Origin: Oopsacas minuta
Taxonomy: Eukaryota > Porifera > Hexactinellida > Lyssacinosida > Leucopsacidae
Reading direction: 5' to 3'
DNA length: 64,000 nt
Assembly: GCA_024704765.1 (NCBI GenBank)
Contig: JAKMXF010000316.1
Coordinates: forward strand, 124,001 to 188,000
Shown: piece by piece, positions 23,151 through 35,230 of the stretch
Layout of the letters: the number at the start of each line of letters is the position of its first letter
Numbering within the stretch: the stretch's first letter is position 1
Made by a program: the position numbers and the translations under genes
The notes under the pieces: model-generated
What the model saw: only the letters and a program-made list of their open reading frames with translations
What the model was told of the DNA's origin: nothing
Databases searched by the model: none

Positions 23151-24884
23151 ATGTACAAATTCAGCTTCTGCGACTGGAGCGCTATGTTCAGGCAAATATT
23201 CCTCTGTCATATCTCTATGTAAAAACTCACTAATATCACTTTGTTCATGTGACTGACATTGAGATTCTCCTCAAGCGCTAGATTGAGATGGTGCGAATAT
23301 ATTGTCGAACAAAGGCATCTTAGAGAGCACCGCAGCATTAGATGCTTTCTTGTCAGCATCTATTTTGCACTTCGCAGAACGAAATGTGCTCTTATGCGTC
23401 GATATTATGTGACTAAACCACGAGTTATATTTCAAGTTGAGTTTCTAGTATGTTTCAATATCACTCATATTTATTATTTGACCAAACATTGTTGTTAGAA
23501 CAACACTTCCTCATAGTATATAATAAAACATCCCATTTATCCCAAGTTGTTTAATACGTATTAAACGTATATACTTGACCTATTATACAGTATTAACTTC
23601 TAGTTGAACCTCGAATATGAGCTTTTGACATTGTTAGAATTGTGTAAGTCACTTAATTATCAAGTATTATAAATTAGATCAATTATGCTAAGATTTCTCA
23701 TTACTGTTTGGTACAAAACAATTCCTGCAGGTATCAGCCTAATAGAAGTACGGCACCAAAAATAGTAGATAGAACGTACAATAAGTAATATTAATACCGT
23801 ATTATACGTATTACGTCTTCATTGGAAGACAAATTTACAACTTAGCATTTAGCCACAAGATTCCTTCAAACTCTTTTTACAATACTAGTCTATAGTTCAC
23901 AGTCTGAAGCCTATTAGAAACCAATTTGATACCATTATTACACGAATTGCAACTATTCAAAATTATGTGGAACTATTGATAACAGATTTAATCTAATAAA
24001 TTGCTCACTAACTTCCGAAAATCATCACATTACTCCATTTGGGTAATCACCCTGTTGGACCCACTAGCTTGTGTTGTATAATCAAGTATGTGCAACCTCC
24101 TTATCTTAATGTAGCCGGCTCTTTCTGTTTGGCTTTTTGGGAATCTACAAGAGAGAAATTTCTGCCGGTCCGCTACGACCACACTTATGCGTACCCAGGT
24201 GCTACAGCACCCATTCCCCCCCTTTGGTGAAATTTACGGCTCATTAGACTTTCAACAATTTTGGGATAATTCTTTCCGATATCTTTGAATTTCAAAATGC
24301 TAAAAAAAATTTCTAAATGATTTATAAACTAAAGAATACTCGCCCAGGCACTTATTCATGGAAATGACGTATTTCGCAGTTGAGCAATTTGATTACTTAA
24401 CTTTCTCTCTGGAACTAGTTTATTGGTATAGTTTGTAATTATAGTAATCAATCATGCTTATTTGGGCTTAAATATACCATTTATAATTTACCGCAACGAT
24501 TGTAATATGCCAATTTGTATATTGTGGTAGTAATCCTTTCCAGTATTCAAGTTCTTACTTATACCAATTTTTACTGTATAATAATCCCAAGTACATGTGT
24601 CCAAAAATTATTGTTATACTTCTGTTTTCCCTGCGTTTCGAATGATGAGCCAGATTCTTTTATCTACTCGTGTTTATGCAGTTTGTTCCTTGCTTTTGCT
24701 GAGATTATTTACCCCACTTCGGGCAACTTGGTTTGATTTCTAGTACGTCCACATTATTGACATTACTTAGCTGATATGCCATTAATTGAAACTATTTCAT
24801 TTTCTGTGCACTTTGTCTTACATCTATTAATCAGTTTTATAGTATTCACTCTCTATCTTTATCTGAAATCAATTTTCTCATTAG
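23151..24884. other. Intron sequence up to the exon 4 acceptor
   Basis: No gene or transposon is recognised; short open frames look accidental. The end is pyrimidine-rich and gives a good acceptor (aattttctcattAG, AG at 24883-24884), with a second AG nine bases downstream in the same phase. Confidence 0.4.
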
Positions 24885-25028
24885 GCTTTCCAGATACATT
24901 GACGCACTTTTCTATCCACATTTTGGATAAGGCATTTGATTATTCGTATCAGAGAAAAGAAGATGGTAAATGGAATTCGAATATCCAACAAATATTTGAC
25001 CATGTTCTTCCTTCTCATCATCAAGCAG
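24885..25028 (+). CDS. Exon 4: rest of the second F1 lobe
   Basis: Joined to exon 3 in phase 1 it gives LLG-FPDTLTHFSIHILDKAF, continuing the F1 lobe. The Gly and the FSI strand sit where talin F1 has its helix-to-strand turn. Two donors in the same phase are possible: GTAAAT at 24966 (exon 24885-24965) and GTATTA at 25029. The longer form adds about 21 residues before the F1/F2 junction in exon 5, where talin also has a variable loop. The frame stays open to 25165, so read-through would give a different short C-terminus. The boundary choice is uncertain; membership in the gene is supported by phase and by position in the fold. Confidence 0.6.
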
Positions 25029-26162
25029 GTATTACTTACCCTTTAATTGATCCTTCGGTTAATTTTCCTATACCTAAACCAATAAATTCTGTATATGGTC
25101 TGGACATTTTAAATATCTACTTTTCTAAATATACGTATTTGATCCCTTATATAGTTTCTAAATGAGTGTCCAACACTCTTTTAAGAAATGTCCACATTGT
25201 TTTCTATATGACATTTTCTCATATCTTTTATTGATGGGGTGCACTGTGACTTGTTTTGGATTTTTTTGGTCTGGGATGCATTCGTCTTTGCGACATAGCC
25301 ATATTTTCAAAACGAATTTGTGTGTAAATTTTGGTAGTCCATAGTTTAACTATAGGGAAATATTTGTCAGTATCAAGAAGTAATAGGAATTTGAAATATA
25401 TAAGATCAAACTAATGCATTTTTAATAATCTATAATTGATATTTTCGAATCGCCATTTTGAACCTCATAATGTAATTATGCTTAGTGGCTTGCAACAGCG
25501 AACTGAACATTTTAGTGGACGACTTGTAGAGTTTGGTATGTTCTATTTCTAGATGTCTTGATTTGTCCTCCAAGAATTCAATTAATGAAATTTCTTTTTC
25601 TTATGTAGTATCTCTTGTTTATCAATTTTTGACGAAATTTACTAACATGTACATAGATATCGTAAATATGTAAATACCCGTCACTTTGCTGACTATTTCT
25701 TTAAGTAGTGAAATGTATTTACATATTATAACCTTCGAACCTCTGAGATCGGGGCACTCTTGTACAGAGGGTTGCGTATCTCTGAATTGTAGAAGATCCT
25801 TAATTTGATTTGTCAAATTTGTTTCTAATATGAACAATTGGGATGCAGCTGAATTGTCAAAATCTTTGCTGTTGTGCTTACTTTATCACATATTTTATAT
25901 GAAATACAACTCTATTACGTAAAAGAAGTTAGCTGAAATGGTCATATTTAATTTAAACACATTATTGGAAAATGGTTCTCCCATCTCGGAGTTCGATTGT
26001 ATTTTGTTTTGCCATATTTAGTAGCATTATTCTTTAATGTCAGAATAAACAGGCCTCTCCCTTTTTTCCATCCCCCCGTTTACTCTTTTTGTATTGAAGC
26101 AAAATATTTGATCAGCACATCCTTTTGATCATCTTTTCACGGTATTGTCTATATTCTATGAC
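25029..26162. other. Intron sequence, nothing identified
   Basis: Start of the roughly 32-kb last intron. No repeats or genes are recognised apart from the open read-through from exon 4 to the stop at 25165. Confidence 0.4.
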
Positions 26163-27299
26163 AGGGGTCTTCAACCTTTTCTTCTATGAGCCAAATATTA
26201 CTTTCTTATTAGATTGGAGGGCCGCATTAAAAGTTAAGGATCATGTATTCTATATATTAATATAGTACTGTATTATTATGAGTAATTTGTCAGAGAAAAA
26301 TATTAATGTGAAGGTTGGTACTGTTTTTGTTGTTGTATTAAGATGCCATCTATATTAGGTATCATATCAGTCGATGTAATATGAAGAACATCTTGGAGGT
26401 GGTCATCAGTCAAATTAGTTCTATATTTGTTCTTGATATATTTCATTTTAGAGAAAAGTGCCTCACAAGTTTAAGTGCTTCCAAATAAACTAGCTATCTT
26501 TCTTGCGTGTTTTAAAATAGCAGGATAGATATCTGAAGGAAGAGTTTTATAGAAACTAATTACTCCAACATCCTTGAAGTCTGCCTTGAGATCTATGCTA
26601 GATTGCAGGTCTATGAGTTCAAGGTGAAGCTCCTGTGGAGCATATTGCAGATCAAAACTGAAAGGCTGTGCAGAAATCTCGAAGCTTTGTTGTTGATTCT
26701 AAAATCTCCAAATCGAGTATCAAAGTTTTCTTGGAGATTTGAAATAATTCGGCATATTTGTTTCCATCGGCACTATTTTGTGACTTTAGTGCTGGAAAGT
26801 GAGAAAAATTGTTATTTTTAAGCCATAACTTAAATAGAGCGAGTTTCATCTCAAAAGTTCGATTTGTGTTATAAAGTTCATGAATCAACTTGTTCTTTCC
26901 CTGAAGTGTGGAATTTAGAATATTTAGGTGTGTAGTCATATCTACAAGGAAGGAAAAGTCGCTAATCCAATTTGTATCTTCGAATTAAGGAACTTTCTTG
27001 CCCTTTGAGGCTAAGAAACTTGATATTTCATCGCGTAATTCCCAAACTCTTTTAAGAACTACTCCTCTACTCAGCCACCTAACACTTGTAAAATATAATA
27101 CATCTCCGTAATCTGAATCGAGATCTTTCAAAAATTCTTTACATTCTCTATGATTCACTCCTTTAGATCTGATAAAATTTACAACGTCTACTATCAACTT
27201 CATAACATTTTCCAGTCCAAGTGTTTTCGCACATAGGGCCTCTTGATGAATAATACAGTGATACCATGATATGTATGTTCACCATCCTATTGGAAGATA
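26163..27299 (-). mobile_element. hAT remnant, GTF2IRD2/ZBED-like group
   Basis: Minus strand, with text characteristic of the hAT lineage that also gave vertebrate GTF2IRD2. FIRSKGVNHRECKEFLKDLD and YFTSVRWLSRGVVLKRVWEL lie at 26985-27203. DMTTHLNILNSTLQGKNKLI-type text and HFPALKSQ follow at 26652-26942. The left terminus is visible at 26163 as CAGGGGTCTTCAACCTTTTC, a typical hAT terminal repeat. The other end was not found: the remnant stops where the mariner at 27300 begins, and no hAT sequence is seen beyond 28634. Confidence 0.8.
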
Positions 27300-28632
27300 C
27301 TGGGGCGTTCAATAAGTCTTGTGGGTGATATCATAGAATATGATACAAACACTATACACACTAATTCACTATATTATTTATTCAATGTGTAATCCCCTCC
27401 TGCAGATACACAAAGATTTAACCTTTCCACCCACTTGTAAATCACATTTCTGTACTCCTCTTTGGAGATGGATTTGAAGTACTGGTACAGGCCCGTTCCG
27501 AGTGCTTGTAATCGGAAAAAATCTTTGCCTTGAAGGTAGATTTTAAGTTTGGGAATAGCCAAAAATCACACGGAGCTAGGTCTGGTAAGTATTGTGGATG
27601 GGGAAGTAATTCTAACCCTTCTACATCCAAGAAATCTTTGGTAAGCTTAGCTGTATGGGAACTGGCGTTGTCAATTAAAATCTTCATCCCTCGAGTTCCG
27701 GTTTTCGGCGTTACTTTTCTATGATTTTTATTAAATTTGGAAGCACTTGCTCTGTAAAGAAAGTAGCAGTAACAGCCTTGCCACTCTGACAAGGTAATTG
27801 TAAGACAATTCCATGACTACTGAGGAAGATGGTGTACATAATCTTAGGTTTTCTGAAGTCGTGCCTAGGAATTTTCGCCGGTTGTTCGTCGCCCCTCACC
27901 CATGATCGCTTCTTATACTTGCTATATGGTGTTGAATAGTAAACCCATGTCTCGTCATCAGTAATAATCTCTGTTAGCCGTCTAGAATCGCAGTTCTTAT
28001 AAGTTTCCAAGAGTTTCTTGGCAATATTCAGTCGTGCCAACCTTTGATTCTCACTGAGCTTATGTGGGACCTATTCCCCATAAATCGTTCGATAGCTAAG
28101 CTCAGTCGTCAGAATTGTATGAATAGCTCCCGATGAAATCTCCATACTTTGTTCCAACTGATTGACAGTAATGCACTTGTCTTCCATGACCATACTTTCA
28201 ATGAGTGCGATATTCTCTGAAGTGGTGGCGGATATCGGTCTTCCAGATCGAGTCATATCTGTGACATCAGCATCACCAGATCTAAAACGGGCAGCCCATC
28301 GCTCTACAGTAGATCTGGAAGGGCAATCCACGCACAATATCTCCTGTAACTCGCTGAAGATCTGTACGGGCTGGATCTTGAGTATTGTGCAAACTCTATG
28401 TAAGCTCGCCATTTGAGGTTGAAATTATCATCCTTTGAAGCCATAAATTCAACAGTGAGTATAAATTGACTACACGTAGCTATCTTAAAATTCATAATTT
28501 GTATTGAATAAGCTTGAAACTTTCTGTATATAGAGTTTAACTATGTGGGCTTATAAAGTATGAAAGTTAGATTTATTACTTGACTAATTCCTAAGATATA
28601 TCATAACCCGCAAGACTTATTGAACGCCCTGA
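27300..28632 (-). mobile_element. DD34D mariner, complete ends, related to the split copy at 32642
   Basis: 1333 bp. The inverted repeats are CTGGGGCGTTCAATAAGTCT (left) and TCAGGGCGTTCAATAAGTCT (right), with TA at 27298-27299 and 28633-28634. The transposase on the minus strand is broken at least twice. The split element at 32642-37700 is the same subfamily and aligns along its whole length. Confidence 0.9.
27374..28412 (-). pseudogene. mariner transposase, several lesions
   Basis: Reads from the ATG at 28412: DNA-binding half with STVERWAARFRSGDADVTD and SGRPISATT. A stop at 28071-28073 is followed in the next frame by the linker and the core: first Asp in IITDDETWVYYST, second in ILIDNASSHTAK and third in LPDLAPCDFWLFP, 34 residues apart. 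A frameshift near 27715 and another in the C-terminus (about 27540) end function. It stops near 27374. Confidence 0.88.
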
Positions 28633-30701
28633 TAATACTGGCACTATTGATATATTGGATCAGTAGTAGCGATTAGTTGGCTTTCCGGGATTGTTAGTAG
28701 TGTTGTAAACTACTACCAAGTGATTGCTGGACAGGTTCTTTGTTAGGACTAGAACAGTATCCAAACCAAGGCTCCTGGCAATCAGAATTCTCATATCTAT
28801 GTTGATGTTATTAATAGAACCATATAAATTTTACTGTCAATTTTATTGGATTTCTAACGATTATATCCAAGTACATTACATATAGATCTATCCTTTTGTG
28901 GTTCTGTGAATTTAGAAACTAGGATAGAATCGTTTTAACTTTCATAAATTTCACTAAGCTTTGGTTGTTTAGTGTTTTGTTCAATATCTTTCACCTCTAT
29001 AGTCCTTTTCTGATAAGTACGGTTAAACTCAAGGCCTGACTGTTAGGAGGAAGAAAATGACTGCAAGGGAGTAAATATACTCCAAATGTTTCTGAAATTA
29101 TTCACTGTATACCACATCTTTTGCCCATAGTCTGCCAGATGTAGTGGAGTAACCTCCACTAGTCATTTCTTTTCTGCCTGAAGATGGTTGGACTCGACTC
29201 AATGCAACGTATACCGTACGTACCCTTGACTAAAGATGGATTCTCGAAATGGAAAACAGACCAACATTCTTCATGCTATGTCCTTATTAGTAGTTATACA
29301 AAACGTGAGACGAATTGGAAACTGACGGTCTGACATACAAACGGAAATCTGTATCTGTAGAGTCATGGGAATGCTTGGAATACTAACACACCTGGGGCAA
29401 TTTTTGCATCAATGAGCCTATTTGATGAAGTGCGTACAGTAATCCGAGTACAGTTACATTATACGAGTAATTAGTGTTATCCAGATTATCCTTATTCATT
29501 TAAATACCCCATGAACAATAGCTCAATGTATTTTTCACCTTTCTTGGTGAAGGGTTTGAGATATTGCTTCCGAGACGAATAGGTCATTGTCACAGGGTGA
29601 CATTACCCATGTGTACTAATTTCCGCTATACGTCATACATTTTCTCAAATTTATTCTGTACAAACACATATACAAATATACAACAAACCAATTTTATTTT
29701 GTAGATTTTGGATAATCCTTGATATTGTCGTTGTTTTTAGTGAAATATTAACTGCAAATTCATATTATGTTTTTAGACTTAGATCCAAGTATTTGATGCA
29801 GTTATTTATCATAAGTCGATTCGAAAAATGAATTAGTTTATATTGTCTAGTTAATATACATTCTGAATAATTGTACCAATGTGACTAGTGGCAATTTTAA
29901 TAACCCGTATTCTATCAAATGGAGCTCTTATATCATGACAAATAGGACAGTTGATAGTTTCACACACTGTACATAATTTCCTCTTGATAGAATTCGAAGT
30001 ATTCCAAATATATTAAGAAATATTTGTGCATTATTTAGGAAGTATTGTAGCCATACAATTGAAACTGAAATGTTTGATGATTAACTAGATAAATACCCGC
30101 GTCAAATACCTCGATCCAAGTCTAAAAATTTCAAAAATCTAAAGGTAATATTTCTCTAAAAACTAAAGATAAGGTCATGAATTAGCAAAATATACATAAA
30201 ATAATAGGAGAATGAACTGAGCGCGGAGACCTACAGCGTAAAATCAATTAAAAGCACATTTAGTGGGCATGATGTATATGGATAGACTCAATTTGTTTAG
30301 TGGCGTCGAACAAGGGGTAACCCGATAGTGTTTGGACAAATTTTGAAGATTTAATGTTAACATATTCCTGGGTTGCTAGGGGAAGATACTCGAGGGCGAC
30401 AAGATGTCGCTCGGCATTTTCTTGAAACATGAGCCATTTCAGCAAAAATATACTATAGACGCAAATTCCACTCTTTTTGCTGGTTCTGCCCAACAAAATT
30501 TTCCCTGTCCTTATTATATACAAAATCGAGGAAAGATTGAGTACTTGAGGCCTGTAAATTGAGTTAGGTTATTCTTATATGATTTTGATATAAAATATTA
30601 TTGTGTACTAAAAAGAATATTTATATTTTCGAAGATATTTTTATTGTCTGCCGTAAAAACATCAATTATCATTTTCTGAAATTGAATTTTGTATCCGGAT
30701 C
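28633..30701. other. Two kilobases without recognised genes
   Basis: AT-rich intron sequence. A minus-strand open frame at 30260-30523 has no recognisable motif. No continuation of the interrupted hAT element of 26163-27299 is seen here. Confidence 0.4.
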
Positions 30702-31200
30702 AGTGGCTCTCAAACAGTTTCCTTGGCGACTCCCTACCAATTATCAAATGAATTCACGACCCTAATTTTCACAGCACATATATTTAACAAATTGAGTCAA
30801 TTAGTTATTGCTTATACGATGTGTAATACATTTTTTAATGAAATGGGTGTAGTTGCTTTTCACTAACTAAAGACTTAATTTCTGGTTCCTTTTTTTGCGA
30901 GTACTCAACGAATATCATCTTTTCACTTTAATTTGTTTCTACTGCTGGGTTTATTTGTAACAGAGTTGAAAGACCTGAGTCACAAAGTTAAGTAGTAAGG
31001 ATAGGCAACAGGTTTTGAATGATACCTTTGGTTGGAGAAGGATAGAAATCCTCCATTGAGCACCAAAATGAACTTAGTGTCTCTCTTTCAAATAGTTCCT
31101 TGGCATGATGTTTCATGAATGAGATCTATCAATGCATCCTGTGCTCGTTCATTTTCCTTGGATTGCTTAGAGAGATGGAGTAAAAGGATTTCTCAATAAT
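30702..31200 (-). pseudogene. hAT transposase C-terminus with terminal repeat
   Basis: The left edge reads CAGTGGCTCTCAAACAGTTT, a hAT-type terminus. Inside, the minus strand carries the hAT C-terminal dimerisation region across frameshifts: DALIDLIHETS (about 31115-31145), SSFWCSMEDFYPSPTKGI (about 31030-31082), then CDSGLSTLLQIN (about 30955-30990), the counterpart of the conserved Leu-Cys-Glu-x-Gly-Phe-Ser segment. The right end was not found. Confidence 0.7.
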
Positions 31201-31359
31201 TTCAAATTTACTGAGTTCTTAATATATCGTTTAACTTGTGTTCCGATTAGCAGGGGTATAGTGAAGTTGTAGAAATCGTCATTATGGTCCCCAGCAAACA
31301 CATACCCTTCCTTTATTGGCTTAGCAAATACCGCAGAGGTGTACGAAGAGGACAATTAC

Positions 31360-31640
31360 TGCACTAAGCACGTGATAGTTGTAGCTCATGAAATACTCGT
31401 ACACCATGTCACATCCACCATGACTGAACTAGTGATGTCAGGCCACTAATGCATCTCACAGGTCTTCCTTATCCGTGCACATAACTGGCTCGATGTAATC
31501 CCCTTTCACGTACAAGACATCTACACCCTCAAACCTTTCCACAGAATAGCGCCACTTGGTTCGGCCCCAATTGGGATCGTTGATGTTGTAACCATCCTCT
31601 CAGTAGCTCTCTATATGTCCATCTTTCCTCGTTCTCCCTA
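31360..31640 (-). other. Decayed coding-like stretch, family unknown
   Basis: The minus strand has one frame with protein-like composition interrupted by four stops: DGYNINDPNWGRTKWRYSVE, RFEGVDVLYVKGDYIEP, then DMVYEYFMSYNYHV. It is less AT-biased than its surroundings. I do not recognise the family. It could be the N-terminal part of the adjacent hAT remnant or an older host pseudogene. Confidence 0.35.
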
Positions 31641-31660
31641 CCAGATGTCAACTGATTGAT

Positions 31661-32639
31661 CTGCTAAATTTCTGCTTTCGAAAATTTTTTGAGTATTAAC
31701 GAAAGGAATAGTATAATGATTTTGTCCTGAAGAAACAAACGCAAACAATAATGACATACTTATAGTAACTAGTTTGAAGTTACACAGTAACTGTCGCGTG
31801 GCAGCACAAGTGTACTATAGGCCTAACACCCCAGTAGCATCTAGGTGACTTGGGTATGTAAGTCTATTTTTGTTTACACAATTATATTTACATTTATGTT
31901 AACAATAATATCATAAGTAGCAAATTATTAAAGAGAAATTTTGCTCAATTTGGCGGTGCCAAATACTAATTTTTGCAGATACTCAATTTAACGGTGACAT
32001 ACATACTATCTACTCACAATAGATTGCTTTTACGCTGTAAGTCAACCCCCAATGTGTTTGTTAGAATAATTCCCGGAAATCAGAACTATTTTAAATTGCC
32101 ATCATTCTTACTTTCTGTAGGTATAACCTGTTAGCCAATAACCCTCTTTGTATTTTATTCTGTTTTTGTTAGTTTTTCTACATTTATCCCACAATCAGCT
32201 TATTGATATAGGTTTTTAAGAATCGCTCATCTATATGAAAGGACGTTAACCGATATTTATTCAAGTAAGCCAAACGAGGTAAGTTTTGTTGGAACAGTTT
32301 CTACTGACGATGATTATGATTAGTTGTTGAAATTTGAAATCTTTCACGTCGCCTCCTGAATTGGAAATCCCAAACAGTCAATATTGACACCTGTCAATTT
32401 GTCAGAGATAGAATATTGATGTAAGTGACGAACTCAATGTTCAGTTATATTGGAAACCTTCCAACCAGATGTTATTTATCAAATGCGATTCGTATTACAA
32501 TCAGGTAAAAGCAGGCGCTTCAGACTTGACAGTTTTACTGACTAGCAAATAGCAATGTGTGTCAAGGTGCATATTCATATTTTGTGTAATATTTGTTTAT
32601 TCTAATAAAGTTCGAGGAAATGGTAACTAAACTGCTGTA
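31661..32639. other. Unassigned intron sequence
   Basis: Nothing recognised on either strand beyond AT-rich sequence. The TA at 32640-32641 is the left target duplication of the next element. Confidence 0.4.
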
Positions 32640-33499
32640 TACTAGAGCGTTCTATAATTCTTTCGGTGACATAATAGAACAGAGTACAAACACTATACAC
32701 TCAAATTCACTACCATATTTATTCAAAGTAATCCCTTCCTGCAGATACACAAAGTTTTGACCTTTCCACCCACTTGTATAACACATTGCTGTACACTTCT
32801 TCGAGGATGGATTTGTAGTACTGGCACAGGCCTGTTCCGAGTGCTTGTAATGTGTTACAATCTTTGCCTTTAAGGTAGATTTTAAGTTTGGGGAATAGCC
32901 ATAAATCATAAGGAGTTAGTTCTGGTAAATATGATGGATGGGGAAGTAATTCTAACCTTTCTACCTTCAAGAATTTTCTGGGTAGCTTAGCTGTATGCGA
33001 ACTAGGGTTATCAATTACACGGAGAAACGTTTTTTCAAATTACAATTTCTTCTTCGATGTATTCAAACTATTCTTGACCAATGTTTTATGCTGATTTCAA
33101 ATATGGCATTCATATGTTTACTACACGTCCAGATTTTTCGAAAATCAATTTTTCAAATTTCTTTAACTTCAAGGAATATATTTATTTAAAAAATGTACCG
33201 TAATATTTCAAACCCAAAGAACAATCTAGAAGTATATTATTCGAACTCGTATAACAACAATACGAGTTCCCATTAATCCTAAATATATTTGTTATTCTGT
33301 GAATTTCGTAAGATCCGTATTTTTTTGATCAAGATCATGATTTCCGAGACTCGTGATACATATACGTATATCATACCTTTAATATATCAATCTGGTATGA
33401 AGTATAGAATAACTATAATTGATTTATGATTGTGATCAGAAGTTTTAAACAACAACACTATTACTATTTGACTTGGAAATTGTAAGCGATAAATTATTA

Positions 33500-35171
33500 A
33501 TCCCTAACAGCTTTAACATGGAAGATATGGAATGAAACGCCGTTTTCTTGACATTCGATTGTGAGCTGTATCGTAGTCCCTTTTTAAACACCAACAATAG
33601 TCTCCCATCATACTTGTATTCTATTTGCCTTGGTATCTTTTCTCAAATTTCACAAATGTCCTGATGAAACCGCTCACCTTGTTCCCCACTTAAGGCACCG
33701 AGATTTTCAGGAAAATAATTTGAATGCGAATGTAGAAAGTGAATCTTTGTGCTCATTCTACAGCCAAGAGATTCATAGTTAGCAAGCATTGTTTGAACAA
33801 GTTCTTTGTAGTTTTCCGCTTTCTTATTTCCCAAAAAGATTTCTACCACATTCTTGAAAGGTGTCCAGGCATTCCTTTCTACGGTATTCTGCACTGCCTC
33901 AAACTGAGCATCCCGGTATAATTGACCTATTTGTGGTCCCACAAATATACCGGCTTTTAACTAGGCCTCACTTGTCGCTGGAAATTTCATAGAAAGATAC
34001 TTAAATGCATCACCTTCCCTATTTAGGGCTTTTACTAAATTCTTTATTTGACCAAGTTTGTTATGGTGCAGGGATAATATGACCATCTGGGGATCGACAA
34101 GAGGAATAGATCTCACATTTTCCCTTCCTGGGATATATTCGGTTCTAGTTGGCCTTTCTTGCCTTAAATAATGTTGAGAGTCCGCTCGGGTATCCCTAAG
34201 TAAAGAAAGCAAGGATTCTTTGTATAACCACCTTGCTGACCAAGTAGGAGAGTAATAACTTTTAGATCGCCACAAATTTGTCACTTAAGTTCTTCATACT
34301 TGAATATATCAATGAGTAACTTCATGGTTTCAAAATTTTCTCAAGGGTAACTAACTGCGCGATTGGGATTGACGACACAGTGTTTCCGTTGTAAAGGAGG
34401 ACCGCTTTGAGGCTTCTGTTTGAAGATCAATGGAAAGTCTCCAATCATTGGAATTATAGTTCATTCCCATGGGTAAAATCAACCCTTGAATATTATTGCA
34501 ATAAACCAAGTCATTGTCCATTGAAAGAAAGGCTCAAATTCCTGCTCTCTATTCCTATACCAGTAAAACGTAGTTCTTGCTTCTAGATGGTTTCTTTCCT
34601 TAAGTCTCGAAACTAAAAGCATAGTTGATTCCTTTGACAGATCAAGATCCCTGACTGACTCATTCAAGTCCTCTTGTGAAAATAGCTTTGGGGCATCACT
34701 TTGTAACTCAAAAGATGTATCGAAATGATCTTCAGGTTCACTACCAACACATTCCTGGACAGATGCCACAAGAGCTTTAGGTACAGGAATTCCCAAGCCA
34801 TGTGCTACAGGGCGCAAAGCTGAAGGCAAATTTGGGTATGTTATCCTAGATTTAGTCTTTAGAATGCCCTTGAACTTTACAGAACAAAAGTAGCAGTCAT
34901 CTGCATGGTTTCTTTGCTCCCTCCAGACCATTGGGACACCAAATGGCATATCTTTTAAATTTCCCTTTGACCATTTGACTAAGTTATTACAACATGTGTG
35001 ACAAGCATAGTGAGGGGCCCATGGTTTGTCTTGGTCTCCGACTTTACAACCGAAATACAAGTAGTATTGTTCCATAATTAACGGTGCAATTTTCTTGAAC
35101 ATACTATCTAACATGTAGATACCACAAATATAACAAAAACAGTCAGGATCATTTTCACATTTGCGATGCAT
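33500..35171 (-). pseudogene. CACTA-like transposase candidate, copy 1, broken
   Basis: From the ATG at 35171 the first 230 codons are open: CxxC finger DCFCYICG, then KPWAPHYACHTCCNNL, MPFGVPMVWRE and DDCYFC, followed by LNESVRDLDLSKEST and TTFYWYRNREQEF. A frameshift near 34490 and others disrupt the core; remnants include WSKSYY/YSPTW text near 34230-34280, LKAGIFVGPQIGQLYRD (about 33910-33960), SLGCRMSTKIHFLHSHSNYF (about 33715-33775) and SGEQGERFHQDI (about 33645-33690). No intron is present at the position where copy 2 has one. Non-functional. Confidence 0.8.
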
Positions 35172-35230
35172 TGATTGTAGAAAGAATAGGGAACAAAAAT
35201 ATCTAAAATGTACATGAATGTAGATTAATA

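Noticed and set aside
28633-30701. Expected continuation of the hAT element interrupted at 27300
   Set aside because: No hAT coding text or terminus is recognisable here, so simple insertion of the mariner into that hAT is not demonstrated.
32440-32641. Possible zinc-finger start of the hAT found at 37703-42790, lying left of the split mariner
   Set aside because: Only a weak Cys-containing stretch is visible; not enough to claim that the mariner also inserted into this hAT.
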